Shown: positions 9,303 to 19,606, numbered from the stretch's first letter. The stretch: 64,000 nucleotides of DNA from an uncultured bacterium (GCA_938036315.1 CALHPK010000011.1:1-64000), one strand, 5' to 3'. Notes: a model not told the origin generated them from the letters alone. Numbers and translations are program-made.

Positions 9303-10186
9303 TCTTCACCGATAAGATTGAATATAACAGCTTTAGGGTTCAGAAATAGTTCTATATTCCTTCTTACAAGCTTAATCTTGTCTTTAAGTTTTACTCCATT
9401 CTTCCCCAATTTTTCTATATTCTTTGCTATAAATGCTTCGGCAGAATCGAGGATTTTTCTGGCTTCATCTCTACCTTGAACATACTCATCAACAAGCTTT
9501 ACAAAATTGAGCTTTGATATCTTATCATCTTGGGCTGAAATCAGAAATTTGATAATATCCACAAGGGTATGGATCTCTTGCAAGTCACTTATTTTATCCA
9601 GGATAGATGGATTGAGAAAACTTATATCAATCAGCATCTTCAAATCATCTTGTCCAATTTCTCGGAATTTTTCGTATATTTTCTGTTTTATGAAGTCATC
9701 AAGGTTTTTTGGGAAAAGTCTTATCTTGATACAACGTGAAAGGATAGTGAGGGGCAAAAGCTCTGGCTTTGATGTGATCAGAAAAAAAGTTGTGAATGAT
9801 TTTGGTTCCTCTACTGTTTTCAGCAAGGCGGAAAAGCTCTGCTGAGTCATAAGATGAGCTTGGTGAAAGATGACAAATTTATGAAACGAATAGGGTGGGA
9901 TCTTTGAAAATTTTATAGCTTCTCTGACGAGTTCCACTTTCACTCTCTCATCTTCATCTCCTTTTTTTACAACGAATACATCTGGATGATTCTCGAAGAC
10001 ACACTGAGAACAAAACCCACAAGGTGGCATAATACCACATAAGAGACTGCGCGCAACAAAAACTGAAAAATTCAAACCGTCTTGCTCATCCATACAGGAG
10101 AATAGATATGCATTAGCTATTTTGTGATTCCCAATTTCTCTTACAAACAGAGAATATACATCTGGATATATTTTTTCATAATCCAT
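9290..10186 (-). CDS. holB: DNA polymerase III delta' subunit / ATPase
   Basis: CGFCSQCVFENHPDVFVV, VKVELVREAIKFSKIPPYSFHKFVIFHQAHLMTQQSFSALLKTVEEPKSFTTFFLITSKPELLPLTILSRC; Walker A lost, as is common in delta'. Confidence 0.88.
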   Translation of the reverse strand: MDYEKIYPDVYSLFVREIGNHKIANAYLFSCMDEQDGLNFSVFVARSLLCGIMPPCGFCSQCVFENHPDVFVVKKGDEDERVKVELVREAIKFSKIPPYSFHKFVIFHQAHLMTQQSFSALLKTVEEPKSFTTFFLITSKPELLPLTILSRCIKIRLFPKNLDDFIKQKIYEKFREIGQDDLKMLIDISFLNPSILDKISDLQEIHTLVDIIKFLISAQDDKISKLNFVKLVDEYVQGRDEARKILDSAEAFIAKNIEKLGKNGVKLKDKIKLVRRNIELFLNPKAVIFNLIGEDQNC

Positions 10187-10199
10187 AACCGGTAATAAA

Positions 10200-10586
10200 C
10201 TATTTTCTTTGTATATTTGGGGGGTGATATTCCTCGCTATGTTTTGCCATAATAAACTTCGCTACGAAAATTTTCTTTTCCGCATCCCAGAAGCCCTCAA
10301 CAATTGTACCCTTAGCTTTTCCAAAGAGATCCGGGGGGATTCCTCTGAAAGTCACAGGGACAGAATACTCCCCGTCGGTGATTATGAAAAAGTGTTCTAG
10401 TCCATTGACCTGCAGTTCACTAACAAACCCACCCAACCTCAGTCTTTTTCCAGCGTATTTCTGATAATTTTCAAAAAATTCTTTTGGTGTGATGTAAAAA
10501 GAAATACTCTCTTTCATACCCGAGAATATAAGGTACGCAGAAATTACTGAAAATACAAGGAATATAATTGTAAACTTTTTCGCCAT
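10200..10586 (-). CDS. ccmE: Cytochrome c maturation protein CcmE
   Basis: N-terminal TM; RLGGFVSELQ...FIITDGEYSVPVTFRGIPPDLF...IVEGFWD; AKHSEEYHPP heme-handling His/Tyr motif. Confidence 0.87.
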   Translation of the reverse strand: MAKKFTIIFLVFSVISAYLIFSGMKESISFYITPKEFFENYQKYAGKRLRLGGFVSELQVNGLEHFFIITDGEYSVPVTFRGIPPDLFGKAKGTIVEGFWDAEKKIFVAKFIMAKHSEEYHPPNIQRK

Positions 10587-11864
10587 CTATTGTTTTATCA
10601 TTTCTATTTTAGTAATTATATCTGATATCTCTTGTATACCTGTTATTTTTAGTGACTTTTCGAAATTTTCCTTAGCTTCTCTGAAATTCTTTTCTCTAAA
10701 AAGCATCATCCCCTTTGAGAAACTTTCCTGAGCATCCCTTATATCCAGAACAGATTTTACTATACCCATGGTAAATCCAATCAAAAATCCTAAAGCCAAG
10801 GCAAAGCTTTGAATTCCTCTGATACTCAAAGACAATAAAGATGGCTTATCTTTTTTTCTTTTCGATCTCCTCTTCTCTTTTGTGTTTAAAGAAATTCCCC
10901 CCGTTGTGTTTAAAGAAATTCCCCCCGCCTTACCAGTTTTTTCGATATTCAACTTTGCCAACTCTCTTTCTTCAGATAATATCTTTTGCTCTTCTTCTTT
11001 TATCCTTTTGTGAAAAACATCTTTTATAAAGGCTGAAAAGTCATCCTGAAATATCGGCTTTATCCCTTTATTCCGAGAAAATTCTTTTATGCTTTCCGTA
11101 ATTTCTCCGATATCCGCATAACGCAGATTTGGAACTTTCGCAAGTGACTTTAGAACAATTTTATCTAATTCTGGGGGGACAAGCGGATTTATCTCCGATG
11201 GTGGTTGGATTTCAGAATTCAGAATTTTTTTCTTCACCTCCTCCCTGCTCTCTCCAGAGAAAAGCCTCTGTGATGTGAGCATTTCCCAAAAAAGAACCCC
11301 AACACACCATATATCTCCAAGCTGACTCCACCGACCCCCCGTAAGGATCTCAGGCGGAGTGTATCCCACCTTACCGAACGGATCAATTTCAGACCTTGTA
11401 GGGAGAGTTATCCCAAAATCTGTAAGCTTAACCCCACCTGTCCACGAAATCAATATATTTCTCGGATTTATGTCTCTGTGTACAAGAAATTTCCCTTCAA
11501 ATCTGTGTATGTACTCAACCGCACTCAGAATTTTCTCCGCAATAAAAAGAAAGATATCTATCTGAACCTCTTTTACAACTTCCATAAACTCCCTCAAATT
11601 CACTCCTCTTATATACTCCATTGCTAAGAAAAATTCATCCCCTACTCTCCCAAAATCTATTGTTTTGACAACATTTTCATGCTCGAACCTGGCTGAAATT
11701 TTAGCCTCGTTTATGAAAAATCTGAGATCCTTTTGAGACTTCAATATTTTTATGGCTATAATTTTCTTAAATCCTTCATGAGAAAACTTCCATGCTCTGA
11801 AAACTTTTCCCATTCCACCTTCACCAATTTCAGCAGTGAGTATATATTCACCAAAGGGTCTCAC
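10587..11864 (-). CDS. Serine/threonine protein kinase (Hanks type) with C-terminal TM and TPR-like tail
   Basis: GEGGMGKVFRAW, IAIKIL, HRDINPRNILIS, DFGITL. Confidence 0.93.
   Translation of the reverse strand: MRPFGEYILTAEIGEGGMGKVFRAWKFSHEGFKKIIAIKILKSQKDLRFFINEAKISARFEHENVVKTIDFGRVGDEFFLAMEYIRGVNLREFMEVVKEVQIDIFLFIAEKILSAVEYIHRFEGKFLVHRDINPRNILISWTGGVKLTDFGITLPTRSEIDPFGKVGYTPPEILTGGRWSQLGDIWCVGVLFWEMLTSQRLFSGESREEVKKKILNSEIQPPSEINPLVPPELDKIVLKSLAKVPNLRYADIGEITESIKEFSRNKGIKPIFQDDFSAFIKDVFHKRIKEEEQKILSEERELAKLNIEKTGKAGGISLNTTGGISLNTKEKRRSKRKKDKPSLLSLSIRGIQSFALALGFLIGFTMGIVKSVLDIRDAQESFSKGMMLFREKNFREAKENFEKSLKITGIQEISDIITKIEMIKQ
10880..10927. repeat. In-frame 24-bp tandem duplication in kinase gene
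   Basis: ttgtgtttaaagaaattccccccg repeated twice; encodes GGISLNTT/GGISLNTK. Confidence 0.95.
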
Positions 11865-11922
11865 ATTTGAAATTTTAAAATTTCAGAAGCCCCATATCTT
11901 TGATAGATCAGTTATTTATTTT

Positions 11923-11948
11923 TATTTACAAAATGTATTTACAAAATG
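11923..11948. repeat. 13-bp tandem duplication
   Basis: tatttacaaaatg x2. Confidence 0.95.
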
Positions 11949-12214
11949 AGAGGATATTATATACTTTAGAATTGTCTCTGGAGCAGTCTCAAGTTCAGAT
12001 GAATCACTCCTTGTGAGAGAAGATTCGGCGCTATCATCTAACTTGTCTGCATCCTCAAAAAGCAATGAAAAATAGAGTAGAAAAAGAAGAGAAATTAGCT
12101 GATCTGAATGTGATCAAATCGTAATATATTTTTAAATAGAATAAAATAAAATGAAACGGGAAAACTTTTTGCATTACACAAAACTTAATAAAGTTACCGA
12201 AAATTGAAGTAAAT

Positions 12215-13216
12215 ATGGCAGATGTAAAAGTATATTACGATAAAGATGCAGATATATCATATATAAAGGCGAAGAAGGTAGCAATAATTGGGTTCGGCAG
12301 TCAGGGGCATGCACATGCGTTGAACCTCAAGCAGTCAGGCGTTCAAGTTGTAGTCGGTTTGAGAAAAGGTGGAATTTCCTGGAGTGTGGCAAAGAATATG
12401 GGGCTTGAAACTATGGGAGTAAAAGATGCGGCGCAATGGGCAGATGTTATTATGATCCTTATCCCTGATGAAGAACAGCCCAAAGTATATAAGGAAAGCA
12501 TAGAACCTGTACTTGATAAGGGTAAGTATCTAGCATTTGCACATGGTTTCAACATACATTTCAGACAAATTGTTCCTCCAGAATTTGTCAATGTTTTTAT
12601 GGTTGCTCCAAAGGGGCCAGGGAAACTTGTCAGAGACGAATTCGAAAATGGTCGAGGTGTTCCTGCGCTTCTGGCGGTTTACCAAGATTATACGGGAGAT
12701 ACAAAGGAGGTGGCATTAGCCTATGCTAAAGGTATAGGAGCAACCCGCGCTGGCGTCATAGAAACAACCTTCAAAGATGAAACAGAAACAGATCTGTTCG
12801 GAGAACAATCCGTCCTCTGTGGAGGGCTAACTTCACTTATGCGCACAGCATTTGAAACTCTTGTTGAAGCAGGCTACCCCCCAGAACTAGCTTACTTTGA
12901 GTGCATACATGAGATGAAACTCATAGTCGATCTTATATATCAGGGAGGGTTCAAAACAATGCGTAAATTCATATCTAACACTGCAAAATACGGCGATCTT
13001 ACACGCGGTCCACGCATCATAGACGAAAATGTAAAAAAGAAAATGAAGGAAATCCTTGAAGAAATAAGATCCGGAAGATTCGCAAAAGAGTGGGTTTTAG
13101 AGAATATGTCCGGAAGACCAATATTCAACGCACTGCTCGCAGAATGGGAAAACCACCTCGCAGAAAAAGTTGGAGAAAAACTAAGAGCTATGATGCCATG
13201 GCTCAAAAAAGAATAA
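12215..13216 (+). CDS. ilvC: Ketol-acid reductoisomerase
   Basis: [94 protein letters not shown]. Confidence 0.98.
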   Translation: MADVKVYYDKDADISYIKAKKVAIIGFGSQGHAHALNLKQSGVQVVVGLRKGGISWSVAKNMGLETMGVKDAAQWADVIMILIPDEEQPKVYKESIEPVLDKGKYLAFAHGFNIHFRQIVPPEFVNVFMVAPKGPGKLVRDEFENGRGVPALLAVYQDYTGDTKEVALAYAKGIGATRAGVIETTFKDETETDLFGEQSVLCGGLTSLMRTAFETLVEAGYPPELAYFECIHEMKLIVDLIYQGGFKTMRKFISNTAKYGDLTRGPRIIDENVKKKMKEILEEIRSGRFAKEWVLENMSGRPIFNALLAEWENHLAEKVGEKLRAMMPWLKKE

Positions 13217-14793
13217 TAATACCATTAATTTTAAAACTAATATTAATATTTATCTGCATCGCAGATACTACACAGATCCTCGCCCAGACCCCCGAAGAAG
13301 AAAAATATACTAAAAAATCAATAACTTATCTTAAAATTGTCTTCACCCCAGAGGTAGATCGGGTATCTAGAGTAACTGATTTTCTCACAGGATTTAATGT
13401 CAAGGAATATCTCGAGAAAAAAATACGAGAGGAGATCGAGATGAGGAGGTTTGATTACAACCCAGTTGAAGTCCCTGGCAATACAGACCTTGAAGCCTTG
13501 GCAAAACTCGTTAAGGAATATGTTGATATGGTAAAGGTAGATCGAGCAAAAGCTGAAGCTCAGATGGATTGGAGATTCAAAGACCTAGTTATCACCGCCG
13601 AAGATATCAGAAAAATTGCCAACTCAGCATATATATATTGGCCAGAGGTGAAAAAATTCAATGTAATAGTATCACCAACAAGACGGAAAGATGAAGTCAG
13701 GCTAGCTATTACGGTAAAGCTTGGAGTAAAAGTAAACTACTACAGAGTCGATTTTGAAACAGGCAAGCCAATAAAGATTGCTGAAATATATGAAGAGCAC
13801 GCAGAAAGTGGAGTAGTTGGAGAAATAGAGCTACTGCCATTGCCATTTCCACTATCCTTACTTTCCCCATCGGTCGAAATACCTGAGACACCTTGGGACA
13901 CATTTGCAAGATGTAGCGAGAAAGCGATATACTGGATATCAAAAAAGATTAACAAGGCTACGCGTAAAATACCAGATTTCACACTGCATGCAAGGATTGC
14001 TTCAAAATCAATTGCAGAAGTTTTTTCTCCTCTGCAAGAAAAAGATGGAGTATATCTTGATTCAGATTTTGCAGTAGTGGAGGAGGTGGAAGGAGAAGAA
14101 GGCAAGATTTCCCAAAGGCGAGTAGGATGGGTAAGAGCTCGCAAAATTGCAGATGGCAAAACACAGGAACTTTCATCATTCCAGATATTGAGCGGTTCAC
14201 CGCAGATTGGACAAAAAATTGTCGAGTACCCGCTTGTAGGAATCGGGCTCTTGCTAGAGGGAATTCATTCACCGGCAAGCTCAATATTAGTTAACGATCC
14301 TGAATTTGAGAAAATAGAAGGTAAAGGCGGAACCGGTATTAGTCTCCTTGGAAGAATTAACTTTGCTACAGCATTTGGTGTCAAAATATCGGAGCTTTAC
14401 CTACTCGGGGGCCCCCACATCCTGTTTGTAAATGGTGGATTAGATGCTGGAGGAAATATAGGTCTGAAGAAGAAATTTTACGTGATAAGATATTTAGCAG
14501 CATCTCCAGAATTCCTCTTTAATATATCTTTTCTGTATGTGGGACTTACAAAAAAGGATACTAAAGAAATCTACTCTGGCAGGGGGGTATCCTTGGGGAT
14601 TGTTCCCAAAGTACACCTTGAGTGGTTCTTACATCCGAGATTTTCTGTATTCTTGGGTGGAGGATACAGACTCTCAAGCGAAATAACAGAAGCTACAGTG
14701 TCAAAAGATGAGAACACATCAGTAACTATCCCAGTAAGCTACAAACCTTCAGGTCCCATTTTCTTTGGAGGTTTAGAATTTGTATTTTGGTAA
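13198..14793 (+). CDS. Exported/outer-membrane hypothetical protein
   Basis: Start reassigned to [30 protein letters not shown] (signal peptide); C-terminus [15 protein letters not shown] resembles an outer-membrane beta-signal. Confidence 0.65.
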   Translation: MAQKRIIIPLILKLILIFICIADTTQILAQTPEEEKYTKKSITYLKIVFTPEVDRVSRVTDFLTGFNVKEYLEKKIREEIEMRRFDYNPVEVPGNTDLEALAKLVKEYVDMVKVDRAKAEAQMDWRFKDLVITAEDIRKIANSAYIYWPEVKKFNVIVSPTRRKDEVRLAITVKLGVKVNYYRVDFETGKPIKIAEIYEEHAESGVVGEIELLPLPFPLSLLSPSVEIPETPWDTFARCSEKAIYWISKKINKATRKIPDFTLHARIASKSIAEVFSPLQEKDGVYLDSDFAVVEEVEGEEGKISQRRVGWVRARKIADGKTQELSSFQILSGSPQIGQKIVEYPLVGIGLLLEGIHSPASSILVNDPEFEKIEGKGGTGISLLGRINFATAFGVKISELYLLGGPHILFVNGGLDAGGNIGLKKKFYVIRYLAASPEFLFNISFLYVGLTKKDTKEIYSGRGVSLGIVPKVHLEWFLHPRFSVFLGGGYRLSSEITEATVSKDENTSVTIPVSYKPSGPIFFGGLEFVFW

Positions 14794-14871
14794 TTTGCAA
14801 ATCGATACTCTTACCCAGGCAATATCAAAAAAACATATTTTTGTGCAATCGTAATTAATTTATTAAGTATA

Positions 14872-15507
14872 ATGGGAGAAGTAGTTATGGAGAGATCAGC
14901 CAAGAGTGAACAATATAGTTACTTCAGATCTATACCGTTTTTATTTGATTATCCTAAAAATTTCTCACTGAAGGATGGGAGGAAGGTGATGGTGAGACCT
15001 ATGCTACCTTCAGATGTAGACGAGCTATACGCGTTCTTTGCTAATTTAGATAGAGAAGATAAGCTTTTTTTGAGAGACGACGTTAGCGATATATCTGTGA
15101 TAAAGCGATGGGCAGAAAATCTCAATTATGATATCGTGCTACCACTCCTTGCTTTTTATGATGGTAAGGTTGTAGCAGATGGTACTTTACATGCATCGAA
15201 TTTTTTGTGGACACGCCATGTTGCAGAAATAAGAATAGCTGTCTCAAAAGACTTCAGAGGAGTGGGACTTGCCAAAAAAATAATATCGGAGTTGTTCTTC
15301 ATCGCTATAAAGAGAGGCTTTAAAAAAGTTATTGCTCAGATCCCCTTTCACCAGCAGAATGTAATTCATATTTTTGACTCATTGGGATTTGAGAAAGAAG
15401 CTATCCTTCGAAAGCATATTATGATTCAGGGTAAAGGATTTTCAGACCTTCTAATAATGTCGGCATTTGTGGGCAATGCGATACAGCAACTGAAAAGAGT
15501 TTCCTGA
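14872..15507 (+). CDS. GNAT family N-acetyltransferase
   Basis: LKDGRKVMVRPMLPSDVDELYAFFANL...AEIRIAVSKDFRGVGLAKKIISELFFIAIKRGFKKVIAQI. Confidence 0.88.
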   Translation: MGEVVMERSAKSEQYSYFRSIPFLFDYPKNFSLKDGRKVMVRPMLPSDVDELYAFFANLDREDKLFLRDDVSDISVIKRWAENLNYDIVLPLLAFYDGKVVADGTLHASNFLWTRHVAEIRIAVSKDFRGVGLAKKIISELFFIAIKRGFKKVIAQIPFHQQNVIHIFDSLGFEKEAILRKHIMIQGKGFSDLLIMSAFVGNAIQQLKRVS

Positions 15508-15568
15508 TCACTCAACTCTAGCAATGCGACACAGCAACTGAAAAGAGTTTCTTGATCACTCAACTCTA
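15473..15568. repeat. 48-bp tandem duplication spanning the 3' end and stop of the GNAT gene
   Basis: gcaatgcgatacagcaactgaaaagagtttcctgatcactcaactcta followed directly by a copy with 2 mismatches. Confidence 0.97.
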
Positions 15569-15584
15569 CAGGAGCGCCTATATT

Positions 15585-16241
15585 TTACTTTATTACTCCT
15601 CCGCCCAAGATTTCTCCTTTGAAGATCCAAACTTTTACTCCGTTTGTTCCCCATTTAGTTTTTGCAACTGCAAAGCCGTAGTCTATGTCTGCTCTTATTG
15701 TTTGCAGAGGCAATCTGCCCTGTAAAATCCATTCAGCTCTGGCCAGTTCTACCCCTCCTAGTCTTCCCTCACAGTTGATTTTTATTCCTTTAGCACCAGC
15801 TCTTATTGCGGACATAATTGCTCTTTTCATAGCTGGTCTGTATGGTAATCTTTTTTCCATCTGTGAGGCTATGCTCTCTGCAATAAGTTGAGCTCGCAGA
15901 TCCGCATCCCTTACTTCAATAATATCCATCGTTATGTTATCCTTTGGAATACCTGTAACCCGTGATACGAAATCTTTTATTCTATCAATCCCAACTGCCC
16001 TTTTTCCAATAATTATCCCAACTTTCACGCAGTGGATCTCTATCTGTATTTTGTCAGATATTCTTTTTATGATTATCTTATCTATGGCAGCGTTATAAAA
16101 CTCTCTTTTTATCCAATCTCTTATTTTCAGGTCTTGGTGAAGAAATGTCGCATATTCTTTCTTGCGTGGAGCAGTCCATATAGAATAATGACTTTTATTC
16201 ACGCCTAATCTGAAACCGATCGGATGAGTTTTTTGTCCCAT
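15585..16241 (-). CDS. rpsC: 30S ribosomal protein S3
   Basis: MGQKTHPIGFRLGVNKSHYSIWTA, VGIIIGKRAVGIDRIK, GRLGGVELARAEWILQGRLPLQTIRADIDYGFAVAKTKWGTNGVKVWIFKGEI. Confidence 0.98.
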   Translation of the reverse strand: MGQKTHPIGFRLGVNKSHYSIWTAPRKKEYATFLHQDLKIRDWIKREFYNAAIDKIIIKRISDKIQIEIHCVKVGIIIGKRAVGIDRIKDFVSRVTGIPKDNITMDIIEVRDADLRAQLIAESIASQMEKRLPYRPAMKRAIMSAIRAGAKGIKINCEGRLGGVELARAEWILQGRLPLQTIRADIDYGFAVAKTKWGTNGVKVWIFKGEILGGGVIK

Positions 16242-16258
16242 TATTTATTCCTCCTCCT

Positions 16259-16615
16259 TCACTCTATTTTTCTTTCAAGTAAAACTGAAATATGAGTTGT
16301 TTTTCTTGTAATTGGCAGGGCTCTTCCGTAAGCTGAAGGTTTCCATCTTTTATATACAGGACCTTTATCTATTTTTATAGTTTTTATATAAAGTTGGTTG
16401 CTGGGTATTCTGAAATTGTGCTCTGCATTTGCGATTGCAGATCTGAGAACTTTTTCGATGAGTCTTGCTGGTTTTCGCTTTATAAACTTCAGTTTCTCCA
16501 GAGCTTCAAGCGCCTTCATTCCCTTGATACCTCTAACAACAAATAGTGCTTTCTTTGGAGAGCATCTTGCATACCTCAAGATAGCGTATGCATCTGCCTC
16601 ATCTAACCAGCCCAT
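16259..16615 (-). CDS. rplV: 50S ribosomal protein L22
   Basis: YARCSPKKALFVVRGIKGMKALEALEKLKF...VLRSAIANAEHNF...GPVYKRWKPSAYGRALPITRKTTHISVLL. Confidence 0.95.
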   Translation of the reverse strand: MGWLDEADAYAILRYARCSPKKALFVVRGIKGMKALEALEKLKFIKRKPARLIEKVLRSAIANAEHNFRIPSNQLYIKTIKIDKGPVYKRWKPSAYGRALPITRKTTHISVLLERKIE

Positions 16616-16627
16616 ATCAAATCCCTC

Positions 16628-16933
16628 CTATTTTTCCCCCGGCTTTCTGATCTCAACTTTTTTCACTTTATCTGGATGTCCTCTAAATGTTCTTGTTGGA
16701 GAAAATTCACCGAGCTTGTGCCCTACCATCTCTTCAGTTATATATACAGGAATAAAAGTTTTCCCGTTATGCACAGCAATGGTAAAACCAATCATCTCAG
16801 GTATTATGGTTGACCGCCTTGAGTATGTCTTAACAACAACTTTTTCCCCTTTAAGGACTCTGGGGCGCAAACTAATTATTTTGTCCAAAAGATATTCATC
16901 TATAAACGGCCCTTTCCTTAACGATCTTGGCAT
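16628..16933 (-). CDS. rpsS: 30S ribosomal protein S19
   Basis: [19 protein letters not shown]...[51 protein letters not shown]. Confidence 0.98.
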   Translation of the reverse strand: MPRSLRKGPFIDEYLLDKIISLRPRVLKGEKVVVKTYSRRSTIIPEMIGFTIAVHNGKTFIPVYITEEMVGHKLGEFSPTRTFRGHPDKVKKVEIRKPGEK

Positions 16934-17021
16934 AACAACTTTCTATTTATTATAATTCTACATTCAGGAAAATATTTTTCCGAAAAGTTTAAGTGCAAAA
17001 TAAAGTAAAAGCGCCCAGAGA

Positions 17022-17060
17022 GGAAATATCCAAAGGAAATATCTAAAGGAAATATCTAAT
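17022..17060. repeat. Three 13-bp tandem copies of ggaaatat(c/t)(c/t)aa(a/t)
   Basis: ggaaatatccaaa / ggaaatatctaaa / ggaaatatctaat. Confidence 0.93.
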
Positions 17061-17185
17061 AGATCTTCTTCATAATGGCAGAGTAAAAAATAGCTTTTTT
17101 AAAAAACCCAAAAAGAGCCCTTAAAATGGATAGAATAAAATTTTATAGATAATAATAAAATAATAAGATAATATAAATAGATAAA

Positions 17186-18607
17186 ATGAGCTTTACGACA
17201 AAAACACAGCTTTCAGCTGAGAAAATTGAGAGCCAATACTCAGGCAATAATAACAATAAAACAATAACAGATGACATCAATCTGAAGAATCTGAAGATAT
17301 TCGTAAAAACATTTGGTTGTCAGATGAATGAAAAGGATAGTCAGAGGGTTCTCGCAAAAACCGGTATGATTCCGGTGAACTCTTGGGAAGAAGCAGACGT
17401 AGTCATAATAAACACATGCGCAGTGAGAGAAAAACCAGAACACAAAGTCTATTCAGAAGCAGGAAAATATGTGAAAATCAAAAAGGTAAAGCCTCAACTT
17501 AAGGTGGGAATCATCGGATGTGTGGCACAACTCAAAGGAGAGGAGATTTTAAATAAAACCGGTGTGGATTTTGTTGTTGGAACCCAAGCCATACACAAAA
17601 TCAATGATATAATAAAATCTGTCATCAGGGGGGCCAAGATAGTAGATATATCTATTACAACAAATCTGAACGATAGATTCGAAAGCCCTATTCCAGAACC
17701 ATTGTATATGGAAAGTCCCGTCAAAGCATACGTAACAATACAGGAAGGGTGTAATCAATTTTGCACCTTTTGTATAGTTCCAATTACCAGAGGAAGAGAA
17801 GTAACCAGACCATCACAAGATATCATAAAAGAGGTAAAGGAACTTGTTTCAAGAGGAGTCAAGGAAGTAATTTTACTCGGACAAAATGTCAACGCTTACG
17901 GGCGCAACACCCCAGGAGAACTTACCTTCGCAGAACTGCTATATGAACTTGACAAAATCCACGGATTAGAAAGAATAAGATTTACAACATCAAACCCTCG
18001 CTATATGGATGATGATTTAATCTCAGCTATGGCAGAATGTAAAAAAGTTTGTGAACATCTACATCTACCCGTCCAATCAGGCTCAAATAGAATCTTGAAA
18101 AAAATGGGAAGAAGACACACTATCGAGGAATACATCGAAATCATTCAGAAAATAAAAAAAGCTATACCTGGAATAGCAATAACAACAGATATAATAGTAG
18201 GGTTTCCAGGTGAGACCGAAAAAGATTTTGAGGAGACAGTAGAACTTGTCAAAATGATAAAATACGATGATATATTCTCTTTTATGTTTTCTCCAAGACC
18301 AGGTACAGCAGCTTCTCGCATGCAAGAACAACTCCCCCAAGATGAAAAAGAAAGAAGGTTGAAATATCTGCAGAAAATTCAGGACGAAATAACTTTGAAT
18401 ATTATGAAAAGCTACGTAGGGAGGACTGTTGAAATCCTCGTTGAGGGGTCAGCTGTGAGAAACCCAGAAAAAGATTCAACAGGAAGAACTAGAACAAACA
18501 AAATTGTAAACTTTGAAGGTAAATTCACACCAGGTGACATAATCTATGTGAAAGTAAAGGAAGCTACAAGAAATTCTCTGCGCGGTGAGGTTCTAAAGTT
18601 CAATTAA
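17186..18607 (+). CDS. miaB: tRNA-2-methylthio-N6-dimethylallyladenosine synthase MiaB
   Basis: FVKTFGCQMNEKDSQRV, EGCNQFCTFCIVPITRGREVTRP, LHLPVQSGSNRILKKMGRRHT, C-terminal TRAM domain. Confidence 0.96.
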   Translation: MSFTTKTQLSAEKIESQYSGNNNNKTITDDINLKNLKIFVKTFGCQMNEKDSQRVLAKTGMIPVNSWEEADVVIINTCAVREKPEHKVYSEAGKYVKIKKVKPQLKVGIIGCVAQLKGEEILNKTGVDFVVGTQAIHKINDIIKSVIRGAKIVDISITTNLNDRFESPIPEPLYMESPVKAYVTIQEGCNQFCTFCIVPITRGREVTRPSQDIIKEVKELVSRGVKEVILLGQNVNAYGRNTPGELTFAELLYELDKIHGLERIRFTTSNPRYMDDDLISAMAECKKVCEHLHLPVQSGSNRILKKMGRRHTIEEYIEIIQKIKKAIPGIAITTDIIVGFPGETEKDFEETVELVKMIKYDDIFSFMFSPRPGTAASRMQEQLPQDEKERRLKYLQKIQDEITLNIMKSYVGRTVEILVEGSAVRNPEKDSTGRTRTNKIVNFEGKFTPGDIIYVKVKEATRNSLRGEVLKFN

Positions 18608-18625
18608 GTTCTAAAGTTCAATTAA
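18590..18625. repeat. 18-bp tandem duplication at miaB/fmt convergent junction
   Basis: gttctaaagttcaattaa x2; copy 1 ends miaB, copy 2 carries the minus-strand stop of fmt. Confidence 0.97.
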
Positions 18626-19606
18626 GGTATCCCCAACTTTGAGTCTCATCCCATTGGCAAAATCTCTACCGCTAACAATCTTTCTCCCTTCTCGTTGCAG
18701 TTCAGACAATATTATTATACTTCCATCTTCTTCTAAACTAAATCCGGGCATATCTCTTTTCCTGCTTTCACTGCCACTTATGTTTTCACTGCCACATACA
18801 ACCCAAATTCCTCTTTCATCGATTTTGTAAATTTGACTTACCTTACAATGGCTAACTCTGACATTTTTTGGTAATTCAGTTTTATGCACCTTAACGATTT
18901 CTCCTTTTATCTTCGTGAATATCTTAGGCCATATATAAAAAGCTCTCATTTTCCTGTGTATAAGCTCGGCCGATTCATAAAAAGAGAAGAAACCATCTTC
19001 TTTCTTTATAGCTCTGGCCCAAACTACCCCTTCTTCAGATTGATTCCACGGTACGACTTCTCCCCGAGTAATCTTTTCCATAAGGCCTTCCAGAACCTCA
19101 GCAGCTATGAAAAATAATCTTGAACTCAATGTGTAGGCATTATCATCCTCAAAAATTGGTTCTTCCTTCTGGAAGAATATCTTCCCTGAATCTACTTTTT
19201 CAGAAACCGAAATTATAGAAACTCCTGTAACTTTATCTCCACTTAAGATAGCCCACTGAACAGGAGCAGGCCCCCTCCATCGGGGAACAAGAGAAGGATG
19301 AATATTAAGCCTCCTTTCCTCATCGACCAACTCTAAAATCTCCTTTGGAATGATCTTGCCATATGAAGCCACAACAAAAAAGTCCGGAGAAAAATTTGAA
19401 ATTTTTTCCTTGACCTTACCCCAGCTATTATCTTCAACAAATTGTATGGAGTTCCTGATGCAGAAGGATTTTACTGGATTTGGTTGAAACTGCAGTCCCC
19501 TTCCAGCCGGCTTATCTGGAGATGTAATGACCAAGACTCTGTGATCTAAAAACTTCTTAAGAACAATTAAAGATAAATCAGAATTCCCGAAAAAAACCAC
19601 ATTCAT
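18611..19606 (-). CDS. fmt: Methionyl-tRNA formyltransferase
   Basis: MNVVFFGNSDLSLIVLKKF, ASYGKIIPKEILELVDEERRLNIHPSLVPRWRGPAPVQWAILSGDKVTGVSII; start reassigned from 19657. Confidence 0.93.
   Translation of the reverse strand: MNVVFFGNSDLSLIVLKKFLDHRVLVITSPDKPAGRGLQFQPNPVKSFCIRNSIQFVEDNSWGKVKEKISNFSPDFFVVASYGKIIPKEILELVDEERRLNIHPSLVPRWRGPAPVQWAILSGDKVTGVSIISVSEKVDSGKIFFQKEEPIFEDDNAYTLSSRLFFIAAEVLEGLMEKITRGEVVPWNQSEEGVVWARAIKKEDGFFSFYESAELIHRKMRAFYIWPKIFTKIKGEIVKVHKTELPKNVRVSHCKVSQIYKIDERGIWVVCGSENISGSESRKRDMPGFSLEEDGSIIILSELQREGRKIVSGRDFANGMRLKVGDTLIEL
18763..18798. repeat. 18-bp in-frame tandem duplication in fmt
   Basis: tgctttcactgccactta / tgttttcactgccacata; encodes ..CGSENISGSESRK. 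Confidence 0.85.

Noticed and set aside
11949-12120. Possible short minus-strand coding remnant (..SDSSELETAPETILKYIISSHFVNTFCK)
   Set aside because: No ATG start, under 65 aa, no recognised family; not enough support.
13090-13197. N-terminal part of the 567-aa ORF
   Set aside because: Out-of-frame translation of the ilvC 3' end; a signal-peptide start at 13198 is more credible.
13709-14284. Three overlapping minus-strand ORFs (77, 139, 101 aa)
   Set aside because: Antisense to the exported protein gene, no recognisable motifs, overlapping one another in different frames.
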